Below are positions 25,016 through 33,774 of a stretch of DNA of 64,000 nucleotides, piece by piece. Made by a program: the position numbers and the translations under genes. Numbering within the stretch: the first letter of the stretch is position 1; each line of letters starts with the position of its first letter. Where the stretch lies: positions 59,532-123,531 of the forward strand of contig JBAZQW010000001.1 of the NCBI GenBank assembly GCA_041645005.1, written 5' to 3'. The notes beneath the pieces are model-generated. The model was not told the DNA's origin, made no database searches, and saw only the letters and a program-made list of their open reading frames with translations. Source of the stretch: Pelotomaculum_B sp041645005 (GTDB taxonomy: Bacteria > Bacillota > Desulfotomaculia > Desulfotomaculales > Pelotomaculaceae).

Positions 25016-26065
25016 TCAGATCATGTCCTTCGTAATCCATTGATCCGCCTTAATATCTCTCCGGGCAACCCGACCAATAACCTTGCGCTCGTCTCTCGAT
25101 TTAATCCCCAAACCCGGTCGTTTGACTGTCAACATTTCCGACGTTATCATCGTTCCGCTTTTTATATCATGAACAGCGTGCAAACTGCGACGAGCCAGGC
25201 GAAAATTTTCTCTTTCAGAATCAAGAACAACCTTTTTCCCGTCCCCAAGCAGTAACTCCGTATTCCTGAGATCGGCCACAAATGACCTTAGTTCATCTGG
25301 CTCCAGAGAAAATGGGTGATCGGGACCGGTCTGTTTCTTATCCAAGGTGATATGCTTTTCGATCACACAAGCCCCCAGGGCGACCGCGGCAATCGAAGAG
25401 ATCGGGGTTAAGGTGTGATCAGAAAAGCCAATCGGCAATTTGAACGTTTCTTTTAACGTATTGATTGCGCGTAAATTAATGTCCCGGTAAACGGCCGGAT
25501 ACTGGCTAACACAATGAAGCAGAATAATATCCCGGCTACCCGACCTCCTTAAAACAGTCAACGCTTCCCTAATCAATTTTAAGTCGCTATTGCCGGTCGA
25601 GATAATGACTGGTTTGCCAGTCTGACCGATCGCTTTGAGCAATCGGAAATCATCCGTCTCATAGCTGGCAATCTTGAAGAAAGGAACATTCAAGCGATCC
25701 AGTTCTTTGACCGCCGCCAGGTCAAAAGGCGATGAGGCAAACAAGACGGCCCGTTCGCGACATCTCCGCCTAAGAACCTTATGCCATTCTCTCGGCATTT
25801 CCAGTCTTTTTATCAGCTCGTATGGCCCTTCGCCCGCTCTTGAGCGGCCCTCCATTTCGGAAAGCCGCGGAGTGAATTTTGAATAAAGCGTGTCAGCACT
25901 GTAAGTCTGAAATTTGACCGCATCGACCCCAGCCTCAGCCGCAAGATCGATCATCCGCAACGCCGTCTTCAAATCTCGATTATGGTTAGAGCCTATTTCG
26001 GCAATGATCAAAACCGGTTCGCCCTGGCCGACCAATCGGCCCCCGATCTTAACTTTATTTTTCAT
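25016..26065 (-). CDS. neuB: NeuB-family nonulosonic acid synthase, second copy
   Basis: 349 residues, complete TIM barrel plus SAF domain: LIIAEIGSNHNRDL, GVDAVKFQTYSADTLYS, FASSPFDLAAVKELD, SFKI-equivalent FFKIASYE, IGFSDHTLTPISSIAAVALGA, EKHITLDKKQTGPDHPFSLEPDE, and the C-terminal DIKSGTMITSEMLTVKRPG. It makes a nonulosonate from phosphoenolpyruvate and a hexosamine derivative. It follows a TIM-barrel isomerase gene with a 4-base overlap and belongs to the pseB-pseC-SpsF group, so a pseudaminic or related acid is the likeliest product. It differs clearly from the copy at 2154-3221. Confidence 0.94.
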   Translation of the reverse strand: MKNKVKIGGRLVGQGEPVLIIAEIGSNHNRDLKTALRMIDLAAEAGVDAVKFQTYSADTLYSKFTPRLSEMEGRSRAGEGPYELIKRLEMPREWHKVLRRRCRERAVLFASSPFDLAAVKELDRLNVPFFKIASYETDDFRLLKAIGQTGKPVIISTGNSDLKLIREALTVLRRSGSRDIILLHCVSQYPAVYRDINLRAINTLKETFKLPIGFSDHTLTPISSIAAVALGACVIEKHITLDKKQTGPDHPFSLEPDELRSFVADLRNTELLLGDGKKVVLDSERENFRLARRSLHAVHDIKSGTMITSEMLTVKRPGLGIKSRDERKVIGRVARRDIKADQWITKDMI

Positions 26066-26844
26066 CTCACTCCCGCTCCCCTAAGTAATTTTCTTAATAT
26101 CACGGAATTCTTCTTGAACGCTTCTAGCGTTTTGTATGACCGCTCCGGTATCTCCAGAGTAATTTTAGCGGACCGTCTTTTTTGAACCATGATCATGAAC
26201 AGCCTCTTAAGGTCGATATTCCCATCCCCGAGCGCCAGATGCTGATCAAAACAACCAGTCGTATTGGCGTCACAAATATGGATGATCCCGGGCTTTAAGG
26301 CTAAATAACGCTCGGCATATTCCAGGTAATCCTGACCAAGAGCGAAAGCCGCTTTGACCGCGTGCGCGACATCAAAGCAAAAACCGACCCCCGCCACCCG
26401 CTGGATCTCTCTGATCTCCGCCGGCGTGCTGCCGACCCCCTTGGTCTCGAGCAGGGAAATAAACGGCATATTCTCAACCAACAGCCGATCGTCCTTCAGC
26501 GCTTTAAGCTGTTTCGCCGTTTCCCGGCAATCTCCCTTTAAGCCGGGGTGAATGATAATTTCCCGCGCCTTTAATTTATCGGCAAAGGCAACCGCCTCGG
26601 CAAGCAACTGATGATTACCTTTTCGTCGATCTTTGTCAGCCAGATTAAGCCCGTACATTTCATGTGGCGCGTGGATCACGTACGGGACATTTAGCCCCAG
26701 CCAATTTGAAATTGTTCCCCGAAAACTGCCCGGCACAGCGAAAAGCTCGACGTAATCACAATCACCACGAGCGAAAAGCTCGCCAGCCGTTTTAATCGCG
26801 GAAATATTCCTTGAAAACAATTTTAAGCCAACCTGATATCTCAT
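26062..26844 (-). CDS. Sugar phosphate isomerase/epimerase-like TIM barrel (AP-endonuclease-2 superfamily)
   Basis: 260 residues. Seen: CDYVELFAVPG, VPYVIHAPHEMYGLN, REIIIHPGL (metal His), LLVENMPF with the Glu ligand, VGFCFDVAHAV with Asp and His ligands, and ITLEIPERS. This is the metal-dependent xylose-isomerase-like fold. It shares ATGA with the NeuB gene downstream and sits 1 base after the methyltransferase gene. Probable role is an isomerisation or epimerisation that supplies or edits the NeuB substrate; no closer assignment is supported. Confidence 0.88.
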   Translation of the reverse strand: MRYQVGLKLFSRNISAIKTAGELFARGDCDYVELFAVPGSFRGTISNWLGLNVPYVIHAPHEMYGLNLADKDRRKGNHQLLAEAVAFADKLKAREIIIHPGLKGDCRETAKQLKALKDDRLLVENMPFISLLETKGVGSTPAEIREIQRVAGVGFCFDVAHAVKAAFALGQDYLEYAERYLALKPGIIHICDANTTGCFDQHLALGDGNIDLKRLFMIMVQKRRSAKITLEIPERSYKTLEAFKKNSVILRKLLRGAGVR

Positions 26845-26845
26845 T

Positions 26846-27733
26846 TTATTTATTTTTGACCGGCATGAAAAACCCAGAGATCTCTCGTCCTAGCCCAAGC
26901 TCGCTTAGCGCGCGGTAATAATTATTGGTCTTATCTACCGAGATGGAGTGCATCAGATTCTCGACCGCCACTCTTTCCTTATGGCATGACTTGCCTTTTG
27001 TCTTATCCCTAACATAATTCGTGTTCTCATTCATCAACCTTAGATCGATGGGATAATCAGAAATCATATCGACAGTTTTCCAGCCGCTCCGCAGGCAAAT
27101 ATTCCTGAGACCTTCATTATTGAAATAATGAAGATGATCGGGTAAGCAAACCCAAAACTCATCGTCAATATAGCCGTTACGAAGCAGAAACGTCTGGAGG
27201 CTGGAAAAATCATTTGGCACTTCGATAACGCACACTCCCTGGTCCGAGATAATTGATCGACAATCCTTAAGCAATTTATAAGGATCAAGCACATGCTCAA
27301 GAACATTATCAAGCCAGATCACGTCATATCTGTTCTCCTTGGCTATTATCGCGGATAGATTTTCATAGATATCACCGACAATCAGGTCATCGGCACATTC
27401 CGGATTGTTTTTTTTACATCCATATTCGCTGTAATCCAGGCCAACAACCTGCCACCCTTTACTCTTAAAGAATTTGAGTGCCCAACCCTCGCCGCACCCA
27501 ACATCGAGAAAAGTTTTCTTATTACCGCCCAAATGTTCTTTTATTACCTGATATCTTTGTTCGATCTTATTTTGGAAATATTCGACCTCGGCCCTAGAAT
27601 AAACGCTTTCATAAGACCCTTTATTTTCCTGAAAATAATTTTCCTTATAATAGTCTGTTAACTTTTCTTTTGAGGGCATATCGATCGCGCTGAAGAAGCC
27701 GTATTCGTTTTTCCGAACCTTATCGGTCATCAT
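26846..27733 (-). CDS. Class I SAM-dependent methyltransferase
   Basis: 295 residues. Rossmann core: TFLDVGCGEGWALKFFKSKG (motif I), VVGLDYSEYGC, DLIVGDIYE, YDVIWLDNVLEHVLDPYKLLKDC (post-I and motif IV) and GVCVIEVPNDF. No N-terminal zinc ribbon, unlike the other methyltransferase in this operon. It is A+T-rich compared with flanking genes. The start overlaps the class III aminotransferase stop by 4 bases. Likely O-, N- or C-methylates a sugar or nonulosonate. Confidence 0.92.
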   Translation of the reverse strand: MMTDKVRKNEYGFFSAIDMPSKEKLTDYYKENYFQENKGSYESVYSRAEVEYFQNKIEQRYQVIKEHLGGNKKTFLDVGCGEGWALKFFKSKGWQVVGLDYSEYGCKKNNPECADDLIVGDIYENLSAIIAKENRYDVIWLDNVLEHVLDPYKLLKDCRSIISDQGVCVIEVPNDFSSLQTFLLRNGYIDDEFWVCLPDHLHYFNNEGLRNICLRSGWKTVDMISDYPIDLRLMNENTNYVRDKTKGKSCHKERVAVENLMHSISVDKTNNYYRALSELGLGREISGFFMPVKNK

Positions 27734-29040
27734 TCCAACCTCCTAAATCCGGCGTGGCAAACCGGGCCTTTAAGACAAGCTTCAACCCGCTTATCTTTTA
27801 CCGCTTGGGCAATAAAAGCAAAAGATTCATCCGCCGCTTTAAAATAACCGGCGACATGTTCTGGTTTGTGGGCATAAGACGAATAAAAGGCGTTGCAAGC
27901 GAGATACCCCTTATCCAGCATTACCTGGGTGAATAGGGTTTTGAGCGCCAGGTGATTGTCGTAATCAAAGGAAAAATGGCCGAGCGGCGCGATGCCGGAT
28001 ACCGTTACCTTGAGGCCGTGCTTCTGCGCTTTTTCGGCCCAGCCGGCCTGGACTTCTTTACCGGTCTTGACCAGATGTTCCGGGACATTCTTCTCTTTCA
28101 TCTTCTTTATCGTGGCGATTGCCGCGGTCGGCCCGACCCGCTCCGTCCAATAAGTACTGCTGATAAAAGTCTCCTGGGCGGCGGACATCGCGTCGCCCGT
28201 ACCGATCACCGCTCCGATCGGAAAACCATTCCCCAACGCCTTGCCAAAGACCGCCAGGTCAGGCTTAAGACCGTATAACAGATGAGCCCCACCAAGATTT
28301 AAGCGCCAGCCGGAGCTGACCTCGTCGCAGATCATGACCACACCGGCTTGTTTAGTCGCCTGCCTGATCTCATCAAGAAAGCCGTCTTTTGGCTCGTAAT
28401 TTCTGATCGTTTCCACCACGACCGCGGCGATCTTACCCTTATGTTTCTCCATCAACGACCGAAAACCTTTGATATCATTGTAAATAAACGGCTTAGCGGT
28501 CCCGATGAGACCGCGCGGAACACCTTTAGGAGAAAGCCCAGCTATCAAATGACCGTCCAGCGCTTGGTCATCGGCTAAATTGGCGGAAAGATACCAGTCA
28601 TGCCAGCCATGATAGCCGCAAAAAAGAATGAGGTCTTTTCCTGTCCTGGCCCTGGCGATCCGAACGGCAACAGCCAACGCTTCTCCGCCGGTTCTCACGT
28701 ACCTGACCATTCCTGCCCAGGGGTGCAGATCGCACAAAAGCTCGGCCAGTTCGACCTCTTCGGGACAGTTCAACGTCGTCATCGAACCTTTGTCGACCGC
28801 CTGTTTGACCGCTTTGTTCACGTCTGGGTCGGCATAGCCAAGAACGCAGGCACCGATACCCATATAGCTCATATCAATATATTTATTACCGTCCAGGTCC
28901 CAGACCTCGCACCCTGCGGCCCGCTCATAATAAGCCGGCCAGCGGTCTGGGAGGAACATTTCCGGCCGCTTGGACAGAAGCTGGGTCCCGCCCGGAATGA
29001 TCTGCTTGGCTTTTTTATATAGATCTTGTGATTTTCCCAT
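27730..29040 (-). CDS. Class III PLP aminotransferase (glutamate-1-semialdehyde-mutase-like)
   Basis: 436 residues. GSA-aminomutase-like fold: IIPGGTQLLSKRP near residue 14-26, GCEVWDLDGNKYIDMSYMG, TGGEALAVAVRIARA, ILFCGYHGWHDW, ICDEVSSGWRL (pyridine-binding Asp) and FGKALGNGFPIGAV with the PLP Lys267. Similar proteins occur in nonulosonate clusters between SpsF-like and NeuB-like genes, where they are thought to place or move an amino group on a sugar. No haem-pathway gene is near, so hemL itself is unlikely. Gap of 3 bases to the cytidylyltransferase gene. Confidence 0.9.
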   Translation of the reverse strand: MGKSQDLYKKAKQIIPGGTQLLSKRPEMFLPDRWPAYYERAAGCEVWDLDGNKYIDMSYMGIGACVLGYADPDVNKAVKQAVDKGSMTTLNCPEEVELAELLCDLHPWAGMVRYVRTGGEALAVAVRIARARTGKDLILFCGYHGWHDWYLSANLADDQALDGHLIAGLSPKGVPRGLIGTAKPFIYNDIKGFRSLMEKHKGKIAAVVVETIRNYEPKDGFLDEIRQATKQAGVVMICDEVSSGWRLNLGGAHLLYGLKPDLAVFGKALGNGFPIGAVIGTGDAMSAAQETFISSTYWTERVGPTAAIATIKKMKEKNVPEHLVKTGKEVQAGWAEKAQKHGLKVTVSGIAPLGHFSFDYDNHLALKTLFTQVMLDKGYLACNAFYSSYAHKPEHVAGYFKAADESFAFIAQAVKDKRVEACLKGPVCHAGFRRLE

Positions 29041-29043
29041 AAT

Positions 29044-29814
29044 TTATTTTCTCTCCTTCACAATCTTGTCTTCGCGCAAAGATTTTTGATAACCTTCATT
29101 TCTGGTTATATGGGAATTTATCTGCTCAAGCTCCGGATATTTCGCCAAATATTCAAGAATATCATCCATAGAAAATAAATTGTTTTTTTGATAAAGCGCG
29201 CTGTAGATCTTGCCGACAAATTCCAGGTCTTCCTGATTATCCAATGTCCAACGCTTCTCCTTAAGGTTCGTCTTATATTCAACTCCCGCCAGCTTAAAAA
29301 ACGCCGGATTCTTCCTGATATAAGCGGTCACATGTTCGCGTTCCGAAGAAAGTTTCGCCTCTATCCAGGCTTTTTCTAAAGCCGCGGCGCTGAAGACTTC
29401 GACATCTTCTCCATCCGGAAAAGTTTCATTGATGGTATTCGAAGTGTAATCAGCTCGATCCTTGATATGCTTGCGCAAAACCGTTTCGATCACCTGTGGG
29501 TCCATGAGCGGGCAATCGGCCGTTATCCTGATCACCGTTTTGGCCTTGAACAACTTTGCCGCTTGATAATACCTGTCCAACACATCATCTTCGGACCCGC
29601 AATAAACGCTTATCCCCTGCTCCGCGCAAAGCTTAATGATCGGCAGATCGCCTTTCGATACGGTGGTGGCGACTACCACCTCGTTGACCAGGCGGCAGGC
29701 CTGGACCCTTCGAATCACGTGCTCCAACACTGTTTTATCTGCAATCTTTATCAGTGCCTTACCCGGCAATCTGGTCGAACCCATTCGCGCTTGAATTATG
29801 GCGACTATTTTCAT
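29044..29814 (-). CDS. SpsF/PseF-type cytidylyltransferase
   Basis: 256 residues. Nucleotide loop IIQARMGSTRLPGK at residues 6-19, LEHVIRRVQA, VVVATTVSKGD, CGSEDDVLDRYYQAA, VIRITADCPLMDP (metal Asp) and WTLDNQEDL. This form is the SpsF family of spore-coat and flagellar nonulosonate loci. It would activate the nonulosonate from the NeuB-like enzyme at 25016-26065 with CTP. It abuts the aldo/keto reductase gene with no gap. Confidence 0.92.
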   Translation of the reverse strand: MKIVAIIQARMGSTRLPGKALIKIADKTVLEHVIRRVQACRLVNEVVVATTVSKGDLPIIKLCAEQGISVYCGSEDDVLDRYYQAAKLFKAKTVIRITADCPLMDPQVIETVLRKHIKDRADYTSNTINETFPDGEDVEVFSAAALEKAWIEAKLSSEREHVTAYIRKNPAFFKLAGVEYKTNLKEKRWTLDNQEDLEFVGKIYSALYQKNNLFSMDDILEYLAKYPELEQINSHITRNEGYQKSLREDKIVKERK

Positions 29815-30693
29815 TTATGCGCCAACTTTCTTCCCGGCCCAATTAAACGGCAAAAGAATCTCTTCATTTTGTTCTTTTAACTGGTCTAATTCTGGTAACA
29901 GGCCGGCCACTTCCGAGGAGCGACCGGCCGCGAGGATCAGTTCTTTCAAGTTTTCCGGACTATCCACCCCAACAATCACCTGGTCCACCTGATCATTTAA
30001 AACAGCATAATTTAAACAGATCGCCTGGATCGATATGTTATTCAGGGAAGCAAGGGAGCGCAGACTGGTTATTTTATCCTTGATAGCATTAAATGACGGG
30101 TCAAGCTCTGCCGGATTTTTGAATGCCAATCCCTGTAAAAACACCGACCGGACATGGACCTCGATTCCTTTCCGCTTAAGGGTCGGTAAATAATCTTCGA
30201 AACGGCGGTCAAAAATACTATACGGAAACTGAACAAGATCAAAAGGGACTTCATTGGTCAGCAGCTCATCAAGCTCTTTTGGATAATAAAGAGAAAATCC
30301 GATCTTGGCGATTTTACCAGAGCGCTTTTGTTCCACAAGCCAATCATAGATAACTGGTTGAAAACGGTAAGTCTCAAAATCATGGAAAATATATCCGTAT
30401 AAAGAAGTCCGCCCCAACCTCTGAAGTGTTTCCGCCAGATAATTTGGCGCTTCCGCAACCTGGCATTTTGGCAACTTTGAAACCAGTTGAAAATAATTCT
30501 TTTTGAAACGTAAATATTCACCAATAACTGTTTCGCTTTCGCCGTAACCATAGGCCGTATCCAAAAGATCAACTCCGGCCGCCGCTGCTTCGTCCAGGAT
30601 CGCAAATACCTCTTCTCGCGGAACTTTACCCCGTTGGTTGTTGACGCCGTAATCCAATCCGAATTGAACCGTCCCCAAAGTAAGCTTGTTCAT
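29815..30693 (-). CDS. Aldo/keto reductase
   Basis: 292 residues. The AKR tetrad is present: Asp45 and Tyr50 in DLLDTAYGYGESE, Lys73 in SKLPK, His104 in FHDFE. Barrel strands LGTVQFGLDYG, IAKIGFSLYYP, FDLVQFPYSIFD are also typical. It reduces a sugar carbonyl with NADPH. It lies between pseC and the SpsF-like gene, an order seen in other nonulosonate loci, so its substrate is probably a keto-sugar intermediate. It shares ATGA with pseC. Confidence 0.93.
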   Translation of the reverse strand: MNKLTLGTVQFGLDYGVNNQRGKVPREEVFAILDEAAAAGVDLLDTAYGYGESETVIGEYLRFKKNYFQLVSKLPKCQVAEAPNYLAETLQRLGRTSLYGYIFHDFETYRFQPVIYDWLVEQKRSGKIAKIGFSLYYPKELDELLTNEVPFDLVQFPYSIFDRRFEDYLPTLKRKGIEVHVRSVFLQGLAFKNPAELDPSFNAIKDKITSLRSLASLNNISIQAICLNYAVLNDQVDQVIVGVDSPENLKELILAAGRSSEVAGLLPELDQLKEQNEEILLPFNWAGKKVGA

Positions 30694-31838
30694 GGCAAAC
30701 CTGCTTCCGAAATAACTTGTTTAAATGTGTCGATCACATAAGTGACATCTTCATCGTTCATTTTAGGGAATAGCGGCAAAGTGATGGCTCCGTGATAATA
30801 AGCTTCCGCGTTGGGGCATAAGCCGGGCTGATAGCCCAGCTGGCGATAATAAGGCTGAAGATAGACCGGAAAATAATGAACATTAACTCCAATTCCTTTA
30901 CTCCTAAGTTGTTCGAATATCTCTTTCCTCTTGTCCGAAACAACGACCGGATAGATATGCCAGGCAGAAGCTCGCCCTGGTTTAACTTTAATGGTCTTGA
31001 CACCAGCCAAGCCGGCCAAGGCCCGCTCGTATTGAATAACGATCTCTTGCCGTCGTTTGATAAACTTATCCAGTTTTTCCAGCTGTTTTATCCCCAAAGC
31101 TGCCTGGAAGTCGGTCAGGCGGTAATTGAAGCCGAGGTGATGCAGCTCGTAATACCAAGCTCCTTCGTCCGGCCTGGTCAAGACACTCTGTTCGCGCGTA
31201 ATCCCATGTGTCCGGAACATCATAAGCTTAGTATAAAAGGCCTTGTTATTGGTCAAGACCATGCCGCCTTCCCCGGTAGTGATGTGCTTGACCGCGTGAA
31301 AGCTTAAGCAAGTCAGGTCGGAATAAGCGCAAGAACCGATCTTTTTCCCTTCGTACTCCGCCCCGAGAGCATGGGCAGCATCTTCAATTACCGTTAAACC
31401 TTTGGCTTTAGCAATCTTGCTAATTTCTTTCAACTCGACAGGATTGCCGGAAAAATGGACAGGAATAATTGCTTTCGTTTTAGAATTGATCGCCGCGGTG
31501 ATCTTTTCAGCCGAGATATTGGCCGTTTCCCACTCGACATCGGCAAAGACCGGCTTGCCGCCGCAATAGAGAACACAATTGGCGGAAGCGACAAAAGTGA
31601 TCGGGGAAGTGATGACTTCGTCGCCGGCAGAGATCCCTGCCGCGAAACAGGCGGCATGCAGCGCGGAGGTGCCGGAGTTCATGGCTACGGCGTATTTAGC
31701 CCCACAGTAGGCGGCGACCTTCTCTTCAAAGTCTTTAACCTTCGGCCCCTGGGTCAGCCAAGGAGACCGCAACGCCGCTGCCACCGCGTCTATGTCGGCC
31801 TCATCGATCCATTGCGTTGCGTAAGGGACTGATCTCAA
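30690..31838 (-). CDS. pseC: UDP-4-amino-4,6-dideoxy-L-AltNAc aminotransferase (PseC-like, DegT family)
   Basis: 382 residues. I start at TTG 31838 because AAGGAG stands eight bases before it (made by the end of pseB) and it gives the normal N-terminus RSVPYATQWIDEAD; an upstream frame to 31886 has no such support. DegT motifs: PWLTQGPKVKDFEE, MNSGTSALHAAC, SPITFVASANCVLYCGG, IEDAAHALGA, and FHAVKHITTGEGGM with PLP Lys184. It transfers an amino group to the 4-keto sugar made by PseB. Adjacent, two bases after pseB. Confidence 0.93.
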   Translation of the reverse strand: MRSVPYATQWIDEADIDAVAAALRSPWLTQGPKVKDFEEKVAAYCGAKYAVAMNSGTSALHAACFAAGISAGDEVITSPITFVASANCVLYCGGKPVFADVEWETANISAEKITAAINSKTKAIIPVHFSGNPVELKEISKIAKAKGLTVIEDAAHALGAEYEGKKIGSCAYSDLTCLSFHAVKHITTGEGGMVLTNNKAFYTKLMMFRTHGITREQSVLTRPDEGAWYYELHHLGFNYRLTDFQAALGIKQLEKLDKFIKRRQEIVIQYERALAGLAGVKTIKVKPGRASAWHIYPVVVSDKRKEIFEQLRSKGIGVNVHYFPVYLQPYYRQLGYQPGLCPNAEAYYHGAITLPLFPKMNDEDVTYVIDTFKQVISEAGLP

Positions 31839-31840
31839 AG

Positions 31841-32812
31841 TTAATTCTCCTTGATCATTGCCTGGAGCTCGGGGATAGACAACCATTGTTCGTTGGTATC
31901 ACTGCTGTAGGAAAATCCGTCGGCCACGTCTTTCCCTTCGGCATGATTTGCCCGGCTCCACCAGTTGAAAGCCGGTTGCAGGACGTAACAGTCGCTCAAT
32001 TCTTTGGTCAGTCTGGCATCATCGGCCGAGATCATCACTTCATGGAGCTTTTCTCCCGGACGTATGCCAACGATCTCGGTTTTGCAGTGAGGCGCGATCG
32101 CTTGCGCCAGATCGGTGATCTTCATGCTCGGGATCTTGGGAACAAATAGTTCCCCGCCGTGCATCCTCTCAAATGCTTTGATCACAAATCTGACCCCCTG
32201 TTCCAGGGTGATCCAAAAACGGGTCATCCGCTCGTCAGTAATGGGCAATGACCCCGCTTTCATCTTCTCCTTAAAGAACGGCACGACACTGCCCCGGCTG
32301 CCGACAACATTCCCGTACCTGACCACGGCAAATTTGGTGCCAGTCCCGCCGGAATATGAATTAGCGGCAACAAAGAGCTTGTCTGAGCACAGCTTGGTGG
32401 CTCCGTAAAGATTGATCGGATTACACGCCTTGTCAGTAGAGAGCGCCACCACTTTTTTTACATTACAGGCGATCGCCGCGTCAATGATATTCATCGCCCC
32501 GTCAATATTTGTTTTGATCGCTTCCGACGGATTATACTCCATGGCCGGGACCTGCTTCAGGGCGGCCGCGTGGACGACATAATCAACCTCATGGAACGCC
32601 CTCATCAACCGCTCCTTATCCCTAACATCCCCGATGAAAAACCGGATTGTTTCCTGGCCCGCGAACTGCTGGGCCATTTCAAATTGTTTCAGCTCGTCGC
32701 GGCTAAAAACTATGACCTTTTTCGGCCGGTATTCGTCAAGCACTGTCTTGACGAATTTCTTACCGAAAGAACCGGTCCCCCCCGTTATCAGGATCGTTTT
32801 ATTATTAAACAT
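31841..32812 (-). CDS. pseB: UDP-N-acetylglucosamine 4,6-dehydratase, inverting (PseB)
   Basis: 323 residues from ATG 32812, which has AAGGAG six bases upstream; the open frame extends to 32854 without support. TGGTGSFGKKF at residues 10-20, HAAALKQVPAMEYNP at 81-95, STDKACNPINLYGATK at 125-140 (Thr126, Asp127, Lys128, Tyr136, Lys140) and GIRPGEKLHE are diagnostic for the PseB/FlaA1 short form. It makes UDP-2-acetamido-2,6-dideoxy-L-arabino-4-hexulose, the first step towards pseudaminic acid or L-sugars. Eight-base overlap with the epimerase gene. Confidence 0.95.
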   Translation of the reverse strand: MFNNKTILITGGTGSFGKKFVKTVLDEYRPKKVIVFSRDELKQFEMAQQFAGQETIRFFIGDVRDKERLMRAFHEVDYVVHAAALKQVPAMEYNPSEAIKTNIDGAMNIIDAAIACNVKKVVALSTDKACNPINLYGATKLCSDKLFVAANSYSGGTGTKFAVVRYGNVVGSRGSVVPFFKEKMKAGSLPITDERMTRFWITLEQGVRFVIKAFERMHGGELFVPKIPSMKITDLAQAIAPHCKTEIVGIRPGEKLHEVMISADDARLTKELSDCYVLQPAFNWWSRANHAEGKDVADGFSYSSDTNEQWLSIPELQAMIKEN

Positions 32813-33773
32813 GCTGTTTCTCCTTTGCGTACTCTGTCTGGAACCAAGCGACAAATTCCTTCAAGCCGGCTTCGATATCGGTCTTTGGCCGATAATTGAG
32901 CTTTTTCTTGGCCGAACTGATATCCGCCCAGGTTTCTATCGGATCACCCGGTTGCAAGGGCATCATCGTCAATTTCGCTTTTTTCCCCAACAATTTTTCC
33001 AAACAGCTTATGAAAGACAGTAATTCAACGGTCTTATCATTACCTAAATTAAATATTTCATATTTAGCGTTATAAACCAGGCTGGCTTTCACGCCCGCCA
33101 CAATGTCATCAATATAAGTAAAATTCCTGGTCATCTTACCCTGATTGTAGACGTCAATCGGCTGGCCGTCTAAGATCGCTTTAGTAAAACTGAAATAGGC
33201 CATGTCCGGCCTCCCCCATGGGCCATAAACCGTAAAAAACCGCAAACCAATAACCTGGATGCCGTAAAGATGGCTGTAAACGTGGGCCACCAGCTCATTC
33301 GACCGCTTGGTTGCCGCGTATAGCGAGATAGGATTATCCACCCGATCGTCCACAGAAAACGGCAGTTTAGTATTCCCGCCATAGACCGAAGAGGAAGAAG
33401 CAAAAACAAATTGTTTAATGCCGAATTGCCTGGCACCTTCAATGATATTCAAGAAACCTTCATTATTTGATTTTTGATAAGCAAAGGGGTTGGTCAAGGA
33501 ATAACGGACCCCCGGCTGGGCCGCCAGGTGGCAGATCCGATCTATTTTTTCGGTACGGAATAATTTGGTCAGCCCTTCGTAATCGCACAAGTCAAGACGA
33601 TAGAAATTATAGCCTGATTTATTTTGTAAAATGGCGTTCCTGGCCAATTTGAGGCCGACATCATAATAGTCATTCAGATCATCAAGGCCGACAACTTCAT
33701 CACCTTGGGCCAGGAGGGCGGCTGAAACATGAAAACCAATAAATCCGGCCGAACCGGTAACCAAGGTTTTCAT
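32805..33773 (-). CDS. NAD-dependent epimerase, UDP-glucuronate 4-epimerase-like
   Basis: 322 residues from ATG 33773, one base after the fcl-like gene. Extended SDR: VTGSAGFIGFHVS at the N-terminus, VVGLDDLNDYYDVGLK (typical of UDP-GlcA epimerases), HLAAQPGVRYSLTNP, FASSSSVYGG, YAATK catalytic pair, FFTVYGPWGRPDMAYF. The sequence pattern is that of UDP-GlcA to UDP-GalA epimerases (GlaE/LspL). With ugd at 37.6-38.9 kb, UDP-glucuronate and UDP-galacturonate could both be made here. Confidence 0.9.
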   Translation of the reverse strand: MKTLVTGSAGFIGFHVSAALLAQGDEVVGLDDLNDYYDVGLKLARNAILQNKSGYNFYRLDLCDYEGLTKLFRTEKIDRICHLAAQPGVRYSLTNPFAYQKSNNEGFLNIIEGARQFGIKQFVFASSSSVYGGNTKLPFSVDDRVDNPISLYAATKRSNELVAHVYSHLYGIQVIGLRFFTVYGPWGRPDMAYFSFTKAILDGQPIDVYNQGKMTRNFTYIDDIVAGVKASLVYNAKYEIFNLGNDKTVELLSFISCLEKLLGKKAKLTMMPLQPGDPIETWADISSAKKKLNYRPKTDIEAGLKEFVAWFQTEYAKEKQHV

Positions 33774-33774
33774 C

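Noticed and set aside
27730..29040. hemL (glutamate-1-semialdehyde aminomutase)
   Set aside because: The fold matches but the gene is within a nonulosonate block and no haem genes are present; a sugar aminotransferase role is more plausible.
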